Below the pieces are notes generated by a model, which was given only the letters and a program-made list of their open reading frames with translations, searched no databases and had not been told where the DNA came from. This document shows positions 1-6,810 of a stretch of 9,942 nt of DNA, one piece after another. The position numbers and the translations under genes are program-made. Every line of letters begins with the position of its first letter. Position 1 is the first letter of the stretch. Source of the DNA: JBAZDV01 sp041669745 (GTDB lineage: Archaea > Thermoplasmatota > Thermoplasmata > Methanomassiliicoccales > Methanomethylophilaceae). The stretch covers positions 1 through 9,942 of the forward strand of contig JBAYAO010000048.1 in assembly GCA_041669745.1 (NCBI GenBank), read 5' to 3'.

Positions 1-560
1 AATGCCCTCATATTGAGGTCCAGGAACTTTTCAGGTACATTGTCAGAAAGCGTCTCTTTCAACAGTGCTTTGGATATCGGGAAATCCTTCACGGCCGCAA
101 CGGCACCGATCATGACCGCGTTTGCGGCAACGGCCTTACCTGCTTTTACCGCTGTCGAGGTCGCTTCGATCGTCGTCACCTTGTCGCTCACCTTCTTGAT
201 GGCCGCTACGAGATCTTCGATATCGGGATATTCCTCAAATCCTGCGGCCACCATGGACGGATACACGGGATCCAGATTCATCAGGATCTCGGTATCCCTG
301 TTCCCAAGGGATATGTTCCTGCACGTCTCTACAGGCTCGAATCCCATGATGAGATCCGCCCCTCCGACCGCTTCCAACGGACTGATCACTTCATCGCCGA
401 AACGCAGGGTGGAGAGGACGCTTCCGCCCCTCTGCGCCATACCATGCACCTCGCTCATGGCCACCTTGTAACCTGCCTTCATGGCAGCATTGCCAAGGAC
501 CATGGATGCCAATAGCACCCCCTGCCCCCCGACACCAACGATCTGAATGGTGTACTTCAT
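1..560 (-). CDS. iorB: Indolepyruvate ferredoxin oxidoreductase, beta subunit (partial, 3' end cut by window)
   Basis: This is the smaller subunit of the cytoplasmic enzyme that oxidatively decarboxylates aryl 2-oxoacids (indolepyruvate, phenylpyruvate) to aryl-acetyl-CoA and passes electrons to ferredoxin. The visible 186 residues begin MKYTIQIVGVGGQGV, with the glycine-rich GxGGQG loop at residues 9-14. The SEVHGMAQRGG block at 36-46 is characteristic of the gamma-type domain of 2-oxoacid:ferredoxin oxidoreductases. The family is usually about 190-200 residues, so only a short C-terminal piece is missing beyond position 1. The start ATG (560-558) overlaps the iorA stop as ATGA, so the two subunits are probably translationally coupled in a 1:1 complex. 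Identity of the family is secure. Exact substrate preference is inferred from the iorA partner. Confidence 0.93.
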   Translation of the reverse strand, partial: MKYTIQIVGVGGQGVLLASMVLGNAAMKAGYKVAMSEVHGMAQRGGSVLSTLRFGDEVISPLEAVGGADLIMGFEPVETCRNISLGNRDTEILMNLDPVYPSMVAAGFEEYPDIEDLVAAIKKVSDKVTTIEATSTAVKAGKAVAANAVMIGAVAAVKDFPISKALLKETLSDNVPEKFLDLNMRA

Positions 561-2377
561 TTCTTCACCTCTATGGCTTTCTTAGGACATACGCTCGCAC
601 ACATTCCGCACCCTATGCATTGTGACGGGTCTGTATCGACCTTCCCGTCTTTCTTGATCAGTGCGGGACATGCGATCATCTTGAGACACGTGAAACATTG
701 AATGCATTTTGATTGATCCACTGTGCACACCTTTGGTTCGAGCTGTTTATGTTTCTTCAATTCCAGAGGACATGGACGTTTTGATATTACGACCGAAACG
801 CCGTCACATGCTATCGCCCTCTTCATAACATCGACAGCACTACTGACATCGTACGGATCGACGACCTCGATAAAATCGGGACCTATGCTTCTCACTATGG
901 CCTCGATGTCCATGGGTTCGGTATTCCTTCCGCCGAAATGCCTTCCCGTACCAGGATTCGGCTGATGCCCTGTCATCGCCGTCGTACGATTATCGAGTAT
1001 GACCATCGTGAATTTGTGATTGTTGAACTTGGCCGATACCAACGGCGGTATCCCCGAATGGAAGAAGGTTGAATCTCCGAGGAACGCTATAGGTTTCTGA
1101 TCCGTCGTCTCGGAGAATCCTCCTGCAGCACCTGCCCCTCCCCCCATACAGACAATGAAATCTGCGGTATTGAACGGGGGCTGGACACCCAAGGTGTAAC
1201 AACCGATGTCCGAACAGTAGATCACATCGTCTCTACCGACGGCTTTCTTGGTCGCCGCGTATATGCCTCTGTGGGGACACCCTGCACAGAGTGTTGGGGG
1301 TCTTGCCGGCAACTTGATATCGACACCGGGAAGAGGGACCGGCGTATCTCTGACCTCAGTCAGAACGTTCAGTCCCTTCATGACGTCAGGAGAAAACTCC
1401 CATTCTCTCGGAAGGTGGCCGGTCCTCTTCCCGTATACCGGTACCCCAAGTCCGTTCTGGCCGCATATCCTGAGAACCTGATCCTCCAGGTATGGTTCCA
1501 ATTCCTCTACAACGATTATCTTTTCCTTTCCTCTGATGAAATCCGCGATCTTGGTCTCCGGAAGGGGATTCGTGAATCCCAATTTCAGAATATCGACGTT
1601 CGGAAGGTATTCTTTTACGTATGTGTAACTGACACCTGACGTTATCACGCCGGTTTTTGCCTTCCCGTCCCCGTCCATGAAGTTCAACGCTGACATTTCC
1701 GACAATTCCTTTGCCTTTCTGTTCTTCCCCAACAACCTCACTCTGTTTGGTTTGGAAAAAGCGGGAATGTTCACATATTTGGCTGGATCCTTCTCGAACA
1801 TTCCTCTGGCAGGTGTGTTCTTCGGTTCTTGATATTCCACGATGCCGCGGGCATGATTGACCCTGGTTGTCGTCCTGAATATCAGTGGCAACTCCAATGT
1901 TTCCGAAATCTCATACGCCTCTTTCATCATATCCTTAGCTTCGGCAGGCGTAGAAGGCTCCATCATTGGAAGCAAAGAGAGCAGCGAATAGTAACGATTG
2001 TCCTGTTCGTTCTGAGAACTGTGACAAGAGGGATCGTCAGCAGAGAGCACGAGCATGCCACCTTTGACACCCGCATAGGCCAATGTCATCAAAGGGTCCG
2101 CAGCAACATTCAGACCTACGTGCTTCATGAATACGAACGAACGGACGCCAGATGATGCTGCCGCGGCCGATGCTTCCAATGCGACCTTTTCATTCGTCGA
2201 GAACTCGAAATACATTCCTGTCTTGTCCGCTATGTCCTCAAGATTGTTCCCGATCTCCGATGACGGCGTACCTGGATAGGTCGATGCAAATTTCACTCCT
2301 GCCTCTATGAGCCCCCTTACGATCGCCTCATTACCCAAAAGCAGTTCCTTACCGTGATTTGCCAAGATATTTGCCAT
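557..2377 (-). CDS. iorA: Indolepyruvate ferredoxin oxidoreductase, alpha subunit
   Basis: Catalytic subunit of IorAB, 606 residues and full length for the family. The N-terminal pyrimidine-binding domain carries TYPGTPSSEI (33-42) and a conserved Glu at 63 (STNEKVALE). CAGCPHRG is at 364-371. The thiamine diphosphate/Mg site is GDS at 434-436 with Asn463 thirty residues on. Two C-terminal [4Fe-4S] ferredoxin motifs follow: Cys558, 561, 564 and 570 (the last spacing is longer than in standard ferredoxins), then a canonical set at Cys587, 590, 593 and 597. The reading frame stays open upstream to 2488, but that would run into the divergent tRNA. I chose ATG 2377, where the recognisable family N-terminus (ANILANHGKELLLGNEA) begins and where GAGGGAG lies just upstream. 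The gene ends in a 4-nt overlap with iorB. The ADP-forming acyl-CoA synthetase that often uses its product is not in the window. Confidence 0.96.
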   Translation of the reverse strand: MANILANHGKELLLGNEAIVRGLIEAGVKFASTYPGTPSSEIGNNLEDIADKTGMYFEFSTNEKVALEASAAAASSGVRSFVFMKHVGLNVAADPLMTLAYAGVKGGMLVLSADDPSCHSSQNEQDNRYYSLLSLLPMMEPSTPAEAKDMMKEAYEISETLELPLIFRTTTRVNHARGIVEYQEPKNTPARGMFEKDPAKYVNIPAFSKPNRVRLLGKNRKAKELSEMSALNFMDGDGKAKTGVITSGVSYTYVKEYLPNVDILKLGFTNPLPETKIADFIRGKEKIIVVEELEPYLEDQVLRICGQNGLGVPVYGKRTGHLPREWEFSPDVMKGLNVLTEVRDTPVPLPGVDIKLPARPPTLCAGCPHRGIYAATKKAVGRDDVIYCSDIGCYTLGVQPPFNTADFIVCMGGGAGAAGGFSETTDQKPIAFLGDSTFFHSGIPPLVSAKFNNHKFTMVILDNRTTAMTGHQPNPGTGRHFGGRNTEPMDIEAIVRSIGPDFIEVVDPYDVSSAVDVMKRAIACDGVSVVISKRPCPLELKKHKQLEPKVCTVDQSKCIQCFTCLKMIACPALIKKDGKVDTDPSQCIGCGMCASVCPKKAIEVKK

Positions 2378-2424
2378 TTTGCTCCCTCTGTTGCCTGGGG
2401 AGATAGCATCCGACTGATTTAAAA
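2378..2424 (-). promoter_or_regulatory. iorAB promoter and ribosome binding site
   Basis: On the minus strand TTTTAAAT at 2417-2424 is the best TATA box. It predicts transcription starting near 2393-2396, which leaves a leader of about 17 nt. That leader holds GAGGGAG (about 2382-2388), a reasonable Shine-Dalgarno sequence for the ATG at 2377. This supports the shorter iorA start. Confidence 0.5.
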
Positions 2425-2432
2425 CCGTAACC

Positions 2433-2455
2433 GATAATAACGAAATCGTATTATC
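2433..2455. repeat. Inverted repeat between divergent iorA and tRNA-Leu
   Basis: GATAATA (2433-2439) and TATTATC (2449-2455) are perfect inverted copies. With one unpaired A the symmetry continues inward as CGA/TCG. The left arm, GATAATAA, lies about 28 bp before the tRNA 5' end, where a tRNA TATA box should be. The repeat may simply be a symmetric A/T-rich promoter core, or it may bind a protein that affects both directions. Confidence 0.4.
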
Positions 2456-2464
2456 TAGGTGCAT

Positions 2465-2551
2465 GCGGGGGTAGCCAAGCCTGGCCAACGGCGCAGGACT
2501 TAGGATCCTGTCTCTAGAGGTTCTTGGGTTCGAATCCCAACCCCCGCACCA
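2465..2551 (+). tRNA. tRNA-Leu (anticodon UAG), CCA encoded
   Basis: The 7-bp acceptor stem GCGGGGG (2465-2471) pairs perfectly with CCCCCGC (2541-2547), followed by discriminator A 2548 and a genomically encoded CCA at 2549-2551. The anticodon stem is CAGGA (2494-2498) with TCCTG (2506-2510), enclosing the loop CTTAGGA. Its anticodon TAG at 2501-2503 reads CUN leucine codons, chiefly CUA. The TTCGAAT T-loop is flanked by TTGGG/CCCAA. A long variable arm around 2511-2521 gives the class II shape expected for leucine. The D-arm region TAGCCAAGCCTGGCCAA is intact. No intron is present. TTTT at 2553-2556 immediately after CCA is the likely terminator. Confidence 0.97.
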
Positions 2552-2792
2552 ATTTTATATGCTGGTTGCCCATTTTCAAAAAGGGTGTTCTTTGATGTTT
2601 GAATCCCTTGTCACATACAGTGTTCCCATCACGATGCATTCTCCGTTCCGATGATTTGCCTTTCATAAACTTTACAATTTGGTTCTCACAGGAAGAGTAA
2701 CTGAAGATGTCAGATCCCTTGACTACCAATGATCCTTTGACGCCTGTCCACATGAACAGCCCGTAGTGCAAAAGTCCGTACCGGGATACCCT
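2552..2792. other. Spacer between tRNA-Leu and marR, no supported gene
   Basis: The first bases after the tRNA are T-rich (TTTTATAT), fitting transcription termination. The remainder is the 3' flank of the marR-like gene. The only long minus-strand frame here (2514-2771) ends inside the tRNA and is not believed. Short plus-strand frames lack a promoter or ribosome binding site. I see nothing else I can support. Confidence 0.6.
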
Positions 2793-3266
2793 CTAGACGC
2801 CGGATCGCAATCCTACTGCGGACCTTAGTTCTTTGTCAATTATGACATTGACTTTGGTTAATACGTCCGCGATTACTTTTTTTTCATCATCCGTAGTAGT
2901 CGCCAGGATGTGATCTGTGATCTGCCTATACTCTCCGATTATCACACTGCGGACGTCTTCACCGAACGGTGTGAGTGTAACGGAATATGTTCTCCCGTTT
3001 TTTGGCACGTTGTTCACGTACTTTCTGTTGATCAGCAATTTGACCACTTTTGTCGTCAAAGCCTTACTTACGTTCATCATGTGAGAGATATCGACAAGCG
3101 AAATACCATCTTCGTGACGTCCTATCTCTGCGAGGAAACATGCTTGGGTTAAAGTTATTCCGTATGTGCCGAGTTTTTGACCGAGCTTTTCCAGAAAATA
3201 GAGTTTAAGTTTGATCGGAAACATCAATTCGATACAATCTCCATCGAATTCAAAATTGTATCCCAT
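2793..3266 (-). CDS. MarR-family winged helix-turn-helix transcriptional regulator
   Basis: A 157-residue cytoplasmic DNA-binding protein of typical MarR length. The winged-helix core covers roughly residues 38-105. A recognition-helix region, ISLVDISHMMNVSKALTTKV, follows the MarR pattern of a helix-turn-helix that samples cofactor-free symmetric DNA. It is followed by the wing strand with NGRTYSVTLTPFGEDV, matching the family's 'DxRxxxvxLTxxG' pattern. Flanking N- and C-terminal helices would form the dimer interface. No cysteine pair suggests a redox switch, so the ligand is unknown. The gene is divergent from citrate synthase, but about 300 bp separates the starts. The candidate targets are its own promoter, which carries two dyads, and less certainly citrate synthase. 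The family call is firm; target and ligand are inference. Confidence 0.85.
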   Translation of the reverse strand: MGYNFEFDGDCIELMFPIKLKLYFLEKLGQKLGTYGITLTQACFLAEIGRHEDGISLVDISHMMNVSKALTTKVVKLLINRKYVNNVPKNGRTYSVTLTPFGEDVRSVIIGEYRQITDHILATTTDDEKKVIADVLTKVNVIIDKELRSAVGLRSGV

Positions 3267-3280
3267 TTGATATCATCCCC

Positions 3281-3320
3281 CTGTCCTCAAGACAGTTCAC
3301 GCTGTGAACAATTATATATT
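3281..3320 (-). promoter_or_regulatory. marR promoter with two candidate operator dyads
   Basis: On the minus strand AATATATAA (3312-3320) is a strong TATA box, predicting a transcription start near 3290 and a leader of about 25 nt. Between the box and that start lies the perfect inverted repeat GTTCAC-GCT-GTGAAC (3295-3309). A second one, CTGTC-CTCAA-GACAG (3281-3295), covers the start itself and shares one base with the first. Sites placed like this would block polymerase or TFB access. MarR proteins commonly bind 15-20 bp dyads in their own promoters, so autorepression is the simplest reading. Confidence 0.6.
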
Positions 3321-3521
3321 TGCTGGTTGTTCGGTCGTATGCTGATCATCCTGTGAATCATTGCGACGATACAGGTCGCTTATTGCGGACAGAAGTTCTT
3401 AAACTTCCGATCACCGATACTTCAAAACAGGACCGGGCGATCTTCTGGCAATACATCCGCTCGAATGTGAGGTGGCCAGGAAGATCAGAATATCGTTGAC
3501 CGTTAAGAAAATCGCTCTCGG
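3321..3521. other. Spacer upstream of citrate synthase promoter
   Basis: No gene is well supported here. One plus-strand frame from 3403 to the stop at 3553-3555 reads like protein but has a stop just before it (3400-3402) and no ATG start, only a GTG at 3472. It is discussed as a finding. AATCATTG at 3356-3363 is a single copy of the half-site seen as a dyad at the GTPase promoter, and is probably chance. Confidence 0.4.
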
Positions 3522-3559
3522 TATAAATGGACCGATGATCAAGACAGCGGTGAGGTGAT
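3522..3559 (+). promoter_or_regulatory. Citrate synthase promoter and Shine-Dalgarno
   Basis: TATAAAT at 3522-3528 is a consensus-like archaeal TATA box, placing transcription initiation near 3550. GAGGTGAT at 3552-3559 is an almost perfect complement to the 16S rRNA 3' end. It stands 6 nt before the ATG at 3566, which fixes the start of the gene. Confidence 0.7.
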
Positions 3560-3565
3560 AACTCC

Positions 3566-4984
3566 ATGAACAAAAAAAAGCCATTGACCTATCCCGATAT
3601 CGTCAGCATCGTCAAAAATTCCAAAGATTACGATGCCGAGATGCTGTCTAGGATCTCCTTACTCTCAGAACGTTGCGGTGAAAAGATAGATCTGTCACTT
3701 TATGACAGGTACGATGTACGCAGAGGACTCAGAAATCCGGATGGAACGGGCGTTCTTGCAGGACTCACAAGGATATCTGAAATCAGATCTAAAGAAACCG
3801 TGAACGGCGAAGAGATACCTATCGACGGAGAACTGTTCTACAGAGGATACAGTCTGAGAGATCTGGTCAACGGATTTACCAAAGACAAAAGATTCGGTTT
3901 CGAAGAAACGACTTACCTTCTGCTTTTCGGTGACCTTCCAAATTCGGAAGAATTGAATGATTTCTGCGATATATTGAGCAAATACCGCACACTCCCGACG
4001 ACGTTTGTCCGCGACCTCATAATGAAGGCCCCGAACAGCAGCATAATGAACCTCATGTCCAGAGGTGTTCTATCCCTGTACTCCTTCGATACGGATCCCG
4101 ATAACATAAGCATACCGAATGTCCTGAGACAAAGTCTCCAGCTGATATCCAGATTTCCGATGTTGGCCGCGTACAGCTATCAGGCATACGAGTACTATCT
4201 GAACGGCGGTAACAGCTTTCACATACACGATCCGGTTCCGGAACTGTCGACTGCCGAGAACATATTGTACATGCTGAGGAAGGACAGCAAGTATACAAAG
4301 CTCGAAGCGAGAATTTTGGACCAGGTCCTGGTTCTCCATGCAGAACACGGCGGCGGTAACAATTCCTCATTCACTGCACGTGTGGTCTCATCCTCTGGAA
4401 CCGATACCTATTCTGCCATATCTGCTGCAATGGGATCGCTGAAAGGACCTAAACACGGTGGTGCGAATGCCAAGGTCTGCCAGATGATGGATGATATCAA
4501 GGCGAATGTTGAGAATTGGAAGGATGAAGAGGAACTGAGAGACTATCTCGGCAGAATAATCGACGGAAAAGCGTTCGACGGTTCTGGATTGATCTACGGC
4601 ATCGGACACGCTGTGTATTCGAAATCTGATCCCCGTGCGGATATTCTCCGCAGGTCCGTCAAGGACCTTGCCAATGAAAAACACAGGGAAGATGAACTTT
4701 TACTTTACTCCATGGTCGAAAGGATCTCTCCAGAGCTTATAATGAAAAAACACGAGTCCCGCAAGCTTATGAGTGCGAACATAGATTTCTACAGCGGTTT
4801 CATATACAGCATGCTGGACATACCACAGGAGATGTTCACACCGATCTTCGCCATTTCACGTATATCCGGATGGTGTGCACATCGAATAGAGGAATTGCTG
4901 AGCGACAGCAGGATCATCAGACCTACCTATAATCCGATAATGCCGCACAGAGAATATACCGATCTATCCGACAGGACCCAATGA
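3566..4984 (+). CDS. gltA: Citrate synthase (Si-type, bacterial-like)
   Basis: Condenses oxaloacetate with acetyl-CoA to citrate, here probably feeding 2-oxoglutarate and glutamate synthesis. The 472-residue protein has the catalytic triad in the expected contexts: His261 in LHAEHGGGNNSS, His348 in GIGHAVYSKSDPRA and Asp407 in NIDFYSG. GPKHGGAN (294-301) lines the CoA site, and Arg440 in GWCAHRIEE matches the substrate-binding arginine from the partner subunit. It is unrelated to Re-citrate synthase, which belongs to the isopropylmalate synthase family. The block GGGNNSSFTARVVSSSGTDT, the 90-residue N-terminal extension and the length resemble citrate synthases I associate with Firmicutes such as clostridia, not the roughly 380-residue archaeal enzymes. 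That suggests ancestral transfer from bacteria. It is transcribed alone from its own promoter. Confidence 0.94.
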   Translation: MNKKKPLTYPDIVSIVKNSKDYDAEMLSRISLLSERCGEKIDLSLYDRYDVRRGLRNPDGTGVLAGLTRISEIRSKETVNGEEIPIDGELFYRGYSLRDLVNGFTKDKRFGFEETTYLLLFGDLPNSEELNDFCDILSKYRTLPTTFVRDLIMKAPNSSIMNLMSRGVLSLYSFDTDPDNISIPNVLRQSLQLISRFPMLAAYSYQAYEYYLNGGNSFHIHDPVPELSTAENILYMLRKDSKYTKLEARILDQVLVLHAEHGGGNNSSFTARVVSSSGTDTYSAISAAMGSLKGPKHGGANAKVCQMMDDIKANVENWKDEEELRDYLGRIIDGKAFDGSGLIYGIGHAVYSKSDPRADILRRSVKDLANEKHREDELLLYSMVERISPELIMKKHESRKLMSANIDFYSGFIYSMLDIPQEMFTPIFAISRISGWCAHRIEELLSDSRIIRPTYNPIMPHREYTDLSDRTQ

Positions 4985-4995
4985 TGCTCAACCGG

Positions 4996-5019
4996 TCTTC
5001 AGAGCAACCGATCTGAAGA
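4996..5019 (+). terminator. Hairpin just after citrate synthase
   Basis: TCTTCAGA (4996-5003) and TCTGAAGA (5012-5019) form a perfect 8-bp stem with an 8-nt loop, 12 nt after the stop codon. No T-run follows, so it may protect or process the 3' end rather than terminate by itself. Confidence 0.4.
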
Positions 5020-5214
5020 ATCGATGCTCCAAGCACCCCTCAGAAAACATCGCAGAGCATGGTCCATTCCCGTGATCACATCGAAACGACTATGTTCGCA
5101 TTTTTCGAAAACAATCCTTTTCGAAGCTCCTTTCCAGTATGTGAACCGCTCTCTTTTGATCGTATGTTCGCCTTGATCCGCAGGTCCATACAATCCAGTC
5201 CAGTAATGTGACAC
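4999..5214 (-). CDS. Possible small ORF of 71 residues, unknown
   Basis: Within the 306-bp gap between citrate synthase and clc, the minus strand stays open from a GTG at 5214 to a TGA at 4999-5001. The product begins MSHYWTGLYGPADQGEHTIK. It is rich in aromatic and charged residues, and its codons (AGA, AGG, GGA, ATC, GAT) resemble those of the neighbours. TTATTTAC (about 5262-5269, minus strand) could be a TATA box placing transcription near 5240. Against it: there is no Shine-Dalgarno sequence, the start is GTG, and the frame is also open upstream into clc, where it is only a shadow. I do not recognise a family. If this is not a gene, the gap holds only the hairpin and the clc promoter. 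Confidence 0.2.
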   Translation of the reverse strand: MSHYWTGLYGPADQGEHTIKRERFTYWKGASKRIVFEKCEHSRFDVITGMDHALRCFLRGAWSIDSSDRLL

Positions 5215-5260
5215 AGGAGGGCCCGCCTGAACACTTGTCAGAATTCGAAACGGAACAACG

Positions 5261-5268
5261 TAAATAAG
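5261..5268 (+). promoter_or_regulatory. TATA box for the ClC gene
   Basis: TAAATAAG at 5261-5268 centres about 26-27 bp before the ATG at 5291. That is the distance expected if transcription starts at the start codon itself (leaderless mRNA). No Shine-Dalgarno sequence precedes either candidate start, which agrees. Confidence 0.45.
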
Positions 5269-5290
5269 AGACCAATAATACGTGTCCCAA

Positions 5291-6628
5291 ATGTATGACA
5301 CGGAGCCTACACGCAAAAATCCGCCTGCAAGATGGAGTCTTGTTTGGAAGTGTGTGGTCATAGGCCTCGCTGCCGGATTCATGACATCCGTTTACCGTAT
5401 GGGAATGAGCTACGGGGTCGATTTTGCCATATCTGTGTACGCTTTTCTCAGAGAGAACATCATATACATACCGCTTTGGATCGGATCCGCCGTGATCTTG
5501 GGTTTTGTCATATACCGTGTAACCGTCTGGGAACCGTCGGCATCTGGAAGCGGTATCCCTCAAGTCAAAGGGAACATAATGTTCGGTCTTAAGATGAACT
5601 GGCTGAAGATTCTGATCGCACGTTTTTCAGGCGGAATCCTTGGATCGCTGTTCGGTCTTTCGGTCGGCAGGGAAGGACCTTGCGTGCATATCGGTGCCGC
5701 AGCCGCAAAACCATTTTCGGATAAGATCGGAAACAAGGAAACCGAAAAGAGACTTCTCATAACGAGCGGTGCCGCAGCCGGACTTTCCGCGACATTCAAC
5801 GCACCGATATCGGGTATGATATTCGCCATGGAGGAGATACACCACAGTTTCTCGGAATATGTCCTCATATCGGGAATAACCGCTTCCTTGGCCGCAGATG
5901 TAGTCTCCAGCTACATATTCGGAATGACCCCTGTTTTGGATTTTATGAACATCCCCCAGGTCAATCTCGACACCTGCATATGGTTCATACCTGTAGGCAT
6001 CACCGCCGGTATCGTCGGATGGCTTATGAACTTCTCTTTTGCCAGCGTACAGGCGCTTTACAAGAAGGTCCCTGCCTGGGAAAGACCTGTGATAGCCATA
6101 CTCATAGCACTTCCGATAGGATTGTTCCTCCCTGATGCACTGGGTGGCGGAGAGGACCTTGTCAGGATCGCCGAGGAGGCGAAAATAGGGATAGCCATGA
6201 TCCTGGTCCTTCTCATAACCAAGATCATCTTCAGCAGCACCAGTTTCGGATCCGGTGTACCCGGCGGCATCTTTATGCCCATATTGGCATGCGGAGCTCT
6301 GGCCGGTACTGCCGTGGGTCTTGTCGCATCCGAGATGGGCATGCCACATGAATATGTGTGCAACTGCGCCGTATTCTGCATGGCAGGGACCTTGGCATCG
6401 TCTCTGAGAGCACCGGTGACCGCGATATTCCTGGTCACCGAGATGACGGGTGTTTTCGTACATTTCCTTCCAGTGGCGGTATGCGTGCTCATAGCCTACG
6501 TAGTCTCCGGATTCATGGGAGCACATCCCATATACGATACCCTCTTGGAAGATTATCTCCAAGAACATCCTGAGGCGAAGGACGGCGCAGGAGAGTCTTT
6601 CGTCTGCGTACTTCAAAACGAGACGTAA
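5291..6628 (+). CDS. ClC-family chloride/proton antiporter
   Basis: Membrane protein that exchanges chloride for protons, typically in pH or ion balance. All three ion-pathway motifs are present (residues numbered from the GTG at 5282, three before this ATG): GSGIP (89-93), GREGP (129-133) with the external gating Glu131, and GSGVPGGIFMP (323-333). The tyrosine in HPIYDTLLE (Tyr418) matches the inner chloride-coordinating tyrosine. Glu185 in FAMEEIHHSF aligns with the inner proton-transfer glutamate of E. coli ClC (Glu203), so an antiporter is more likely than a channel. Hydrophobic stretches span about residues 20-410, as in the 18-helix fold. There is no C-terminal CBS or TrkA-C domain. A GTG at 5282 is the alternative start. 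I prefer ATG 5291 because it sits 27 bp from the TATA box. Confidence 0.93.
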   Translation: MYDTEPTRKNPPARWSLVWKCVVIGLAAGFMTSVYRMGMSYGVDFAISVYAFLRENIIYIPLWIGSAVILGFVIYRVTVWEPSASGSGIPQVKGNIMFGLKMNWLKILIARFSGGILGSLFGLSVGREGPCVHIGAAAAKPFSDKIGNKETEKRLLITSGAAAGLSATFNAPISGMIFAMEEIHHSFSEYVLISGITASLAADVVSSYIFGMTPVLDFMNIPQVNLDTCIWFIPVGITAGIVGWLMNFSFASVQALYKKVPAWERPVIAILIALPIGLFLPDALGGGEDLVRIAEEAKIGIAMILVLLITKIIFSSTSFGSGVPGGIFMPILACGALAGTAVGLVASEMGMPHEYVCNCAVFCMAGTLASSLRAPVTAIFLVTEMTGVFVHFLPVAVCVLIAYVVSGFMGAHPIYDTLLEDYLQEHPEAKDGAGESFVCVLQNET

Positions 6629-6632
6629 GACA

Positions 6633-6653
6633 TTTTTGCAATTTTTGATTTTT
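6633..6653 (+). terminator. T-rich terminator after clc
   Basis: Three runs of five T (6633-6637, 6642-6646, 6649-6653) start 5 nt after the clc stop. Repeated U-tracts without a hairpin are the usual archaeal termination signal. Confidence 0.75.
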
Positions 6654-6666
6654 CAGAAGAACCTCC

Positions 6667-6810
6667 ATGTCTACAGAGTATGTGATCCGTCCCATTTGGA
6701 TAGGAGAACATACGTCGGATAATTTTTTCAACAGATTCGACGACAATGGAGATGCGGATTCTGACCTGGAAACTATATATTGTTCGTGTTCTCTACAAAA
6801 TAATCACTGA
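6667..6810 (+). CDS. Possible small ORF of 47 residues, unknown
   Basis: An ATG at 6667 opens a 47-codon frame ending at TGA 6808-6810. The product begins MSTEYVIRPIWIGEHTSDNF and continues with an acidic stretch rich in Asp and a CSC near the end. It lies just after the clc terminator. No Shine-Dalgarno sequence or clear upstream TATA box is seen, and a TATA-like TATATAT (6774-6780) lies inside it. I do not recognise it, and it may be a chance frame. Confidence 0.2.
   Translation: MSTEYVIRPIWIGEHTSDNFFNRFDDNGDADSDLETIYCSCSLQNNH

Noticed and set aside
2378..2488. N-terminal extension of iorA to an upstream ATG at 2488
   Set aside because: It would overlap the divergent tRNA-Leu and cross the promoter. 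The family N-terminus and a Shine-Dalgarno sequence support ATG 2377.
2514..2771. 85-codon minus-strand frame downstream of marR
   Set aside because: Its last codons are the antisense of the tRNA T-arm and acceptor stem (the familiar GFEP pattern), so it is a shadow of the tRNA plus chance sequence.
3358..3573. 71-codon minus-strand frame upstream of citrate synthase
   Set aside because: It starts inside citrate synthase, lies across its TATA box and Shine-Dalgarno, and has no promoter or recognisable product.
5101..5125. Repeated TTTTCGAA motif in the gap before clc
   Set aside because: Two short copies only, at no fixed distance from a promoter. Insufficient to call an operator.
5627..6616. 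Long (329-codon) minus-strand frame opposite clc
   Set aside because: It is fully antisense to a clc gene with all motifs intact. Its Cys/Tyr/Arg/Gly-rich composition is typical of an antisense shadow.
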